Shown: positions 7,084 through 7,705 of the stretch, piece by piece
Position numbering within the stretch: position 1 is the stretch's first letter
Layout of the letters: each line of letters begins with the position of its first letter
Source of the DNA: Rhodocyclaceae bacterium
GTDB taxonomy: Bacteria; Pseudomonadota; Gammaproteobacteria; Burkholderiales; Rhodocyclaceae
Assembly (NCBI GenBank): GCA_025361105.1
Contig: JANYAW010000205.1
Location: 1 to 7,705 of the forward strand
Direction of reading: 5' to 3'
Length of the DNA stretch: 7,705 nucleotides
Notes under the pieces: generated by a model
The model's database searches: none
Seen by the model: the letters and a program-made list of their open reading frames with translations, nothing else
What the model was told of the DNA's origin: nothing
Made by a program: the position numbers and the translations under genes

Positions 7084-7705
7084 TCAGCGCGCTAACAAAA
7101 GTTGAAAAGATTCCGGTGCCGGTCGCCCTGTAGTATCCAGAAAATCCAGCATCGGGCGAACGACTTCACGCACACTGGCTCGAGTCGACATTCGTGCCCG
7201 CCATGTCAGTAATTTTGGTGTGCTATCGGTCATCGGCACCGCCCAACGTTCGCCGAAAAATTGCGCCATATAAAACGCAATGTCAGCATAGGAAAAACCG
7301 CCAGCCAAAAAATCATTGCCGTTCAATACGCTTTCCATCCGCTCGTAAAACTGCTTTCCCGCTTCAATTTCGGTGACAACTTTTTCATTCAAAACATCAC
7401 GCGGCAAGCTCATCAGCCGGATGATGTGAGCGAAAAATATTTCGTCGGAAAGGTGCTCAAGTTTGCGCGCCAGGGCACGCTGACGCGGCGCAGTTGGCCA
7501 CAGCGCCGGGCGAGGTTTGATGTCCTCAAAGTATTCAAAAATCTGCGTCGAATCAAAAATTTCCAAATCGCCATCAATCAATACGGGAACCTGACGCTTG
7601 GGGTTCACTCGCAAAACTTCTGGATGTTTTGGGCTGTAGCCGCCTTGCATGGTAAATGGAACCATTTCCAAATCGAAGCTCAGACCTTTTTCCAAGGCAG
7701 CGATT
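7084..7705 (-). CDS. Glutathione S-transferase family protein (N-terminus outside window)
   Basis: Seen: the frame is open to the window end (206 residues visible, first full codon at 7704). The first visible residues, IAALEKGLSFDLE, match the end of helix 1 and start of strand 2 of a GST thioredoxin fold, so perhaps 10-20 N-terminal residues, including the usual active-site Ser/Cys/Tyr, are missing. Counting visible residues, RQVPVLIDGD (37-46) holds the cis-proline, and EIFDSTQIFEYFED (48-61) is the glutathione-binding segment, with DS in place of the commoner ES. The C-terminal helical domain has FLAGGFSYADIAF (132-144), whose S-x-x-D is the conserved N-capping box. Family knowledge: these cytosolic enzymes conjugate or reduce electrophiles with glutathione, and the class cannot be set without the N-terminus. 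The gene precedes the PQQ dehydrogenase by 31 bases. A TTG at 7695 is an internal codon, not a credible start. Confidence 0.9.
   Translation of the reverse strand, partial: IAALEKGLSFDLEMVPFTMQGGYSPKHPEVLRVNPKRQVPVLIDGDLEIFDSTQIFEYFEDIKPRPALWPTAPRQRALARKLEHLSDEIFFAHIIRLMSLPRDVLNEKVVTEIEAGKQFYERMESVLNGNDFLAGGFSYADIAFYMAQFFGERWAVPMTDSTPKLLTWRARMSTRASVREVVRPMLDFLDTTGRPAPESFQLLLAR

Overview
The window looks like a piece of a Gram-negative proteobacterial chromosome, probably beta- or gammaproteobacterial. The reasons are Sec-type signal peptides on c-type cytochromes, GGAGG/AAAGGA-type ribosome binding sites, a YliI/Asd-type periplasmic PQQ sugar dehydrogenase, a bacterial glutathione S-transferase, and roughly 50% GC. 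The assignment rests on gene content only. Coding density is high and no stretch of 300 bases lacks a gene.

Left block, plus strand, about 1-5792: four genes in one direction that look like a single transcription unit. (1) A large diheme c-type cytochrome of the MauG / bacterial cytochrome c peroxidase / RoxA superfamily, cut off at its N-terminus by the window edge. (2) An exported or membrane-anchored protein of 570 residues with two CxxCH haem sites. (3) A small periplasmic monohaem protein with an Asp-rich calcium-type loop and an unassigned C-terminal domain. (4) A five-helix membrane protein rich in histidines. Genes 3 and 4 are 2 bases apart and probably translationally coupled. A GC hairpin followed by TATTTT closes the block. 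Together they encode five c-type haem sites and a possible membrane haem- or metal-binding subunit, as expected for an electron-transfer chain linking the cytoplasmic membrane to a periplasmic or secreted haem enzyme. I do not recognise the four-gene combination as a named system. It is the best candidate here for something undescribed.

Between genes 1 and 2 lies a 10-bp direct repeat in four copies. It occupies the place where the ribosome binding site of gene 2 should be and ends on its start codon. This is the clearest unusual DNA-level signal in the window.

Right block, minus strand, about 5871-7705: a glutathione S-transferase family gene, cut off at its N-terminus by the window edge, followed 31 bases later by a periplasmic PQQ-dependent sugar dehydrogenase. 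These two are probably co-transcribed and converge on the cytochrome block. Their functional link to it is unproven, although PQQ dehydrogenases do pass electrons to respiratory carriers.
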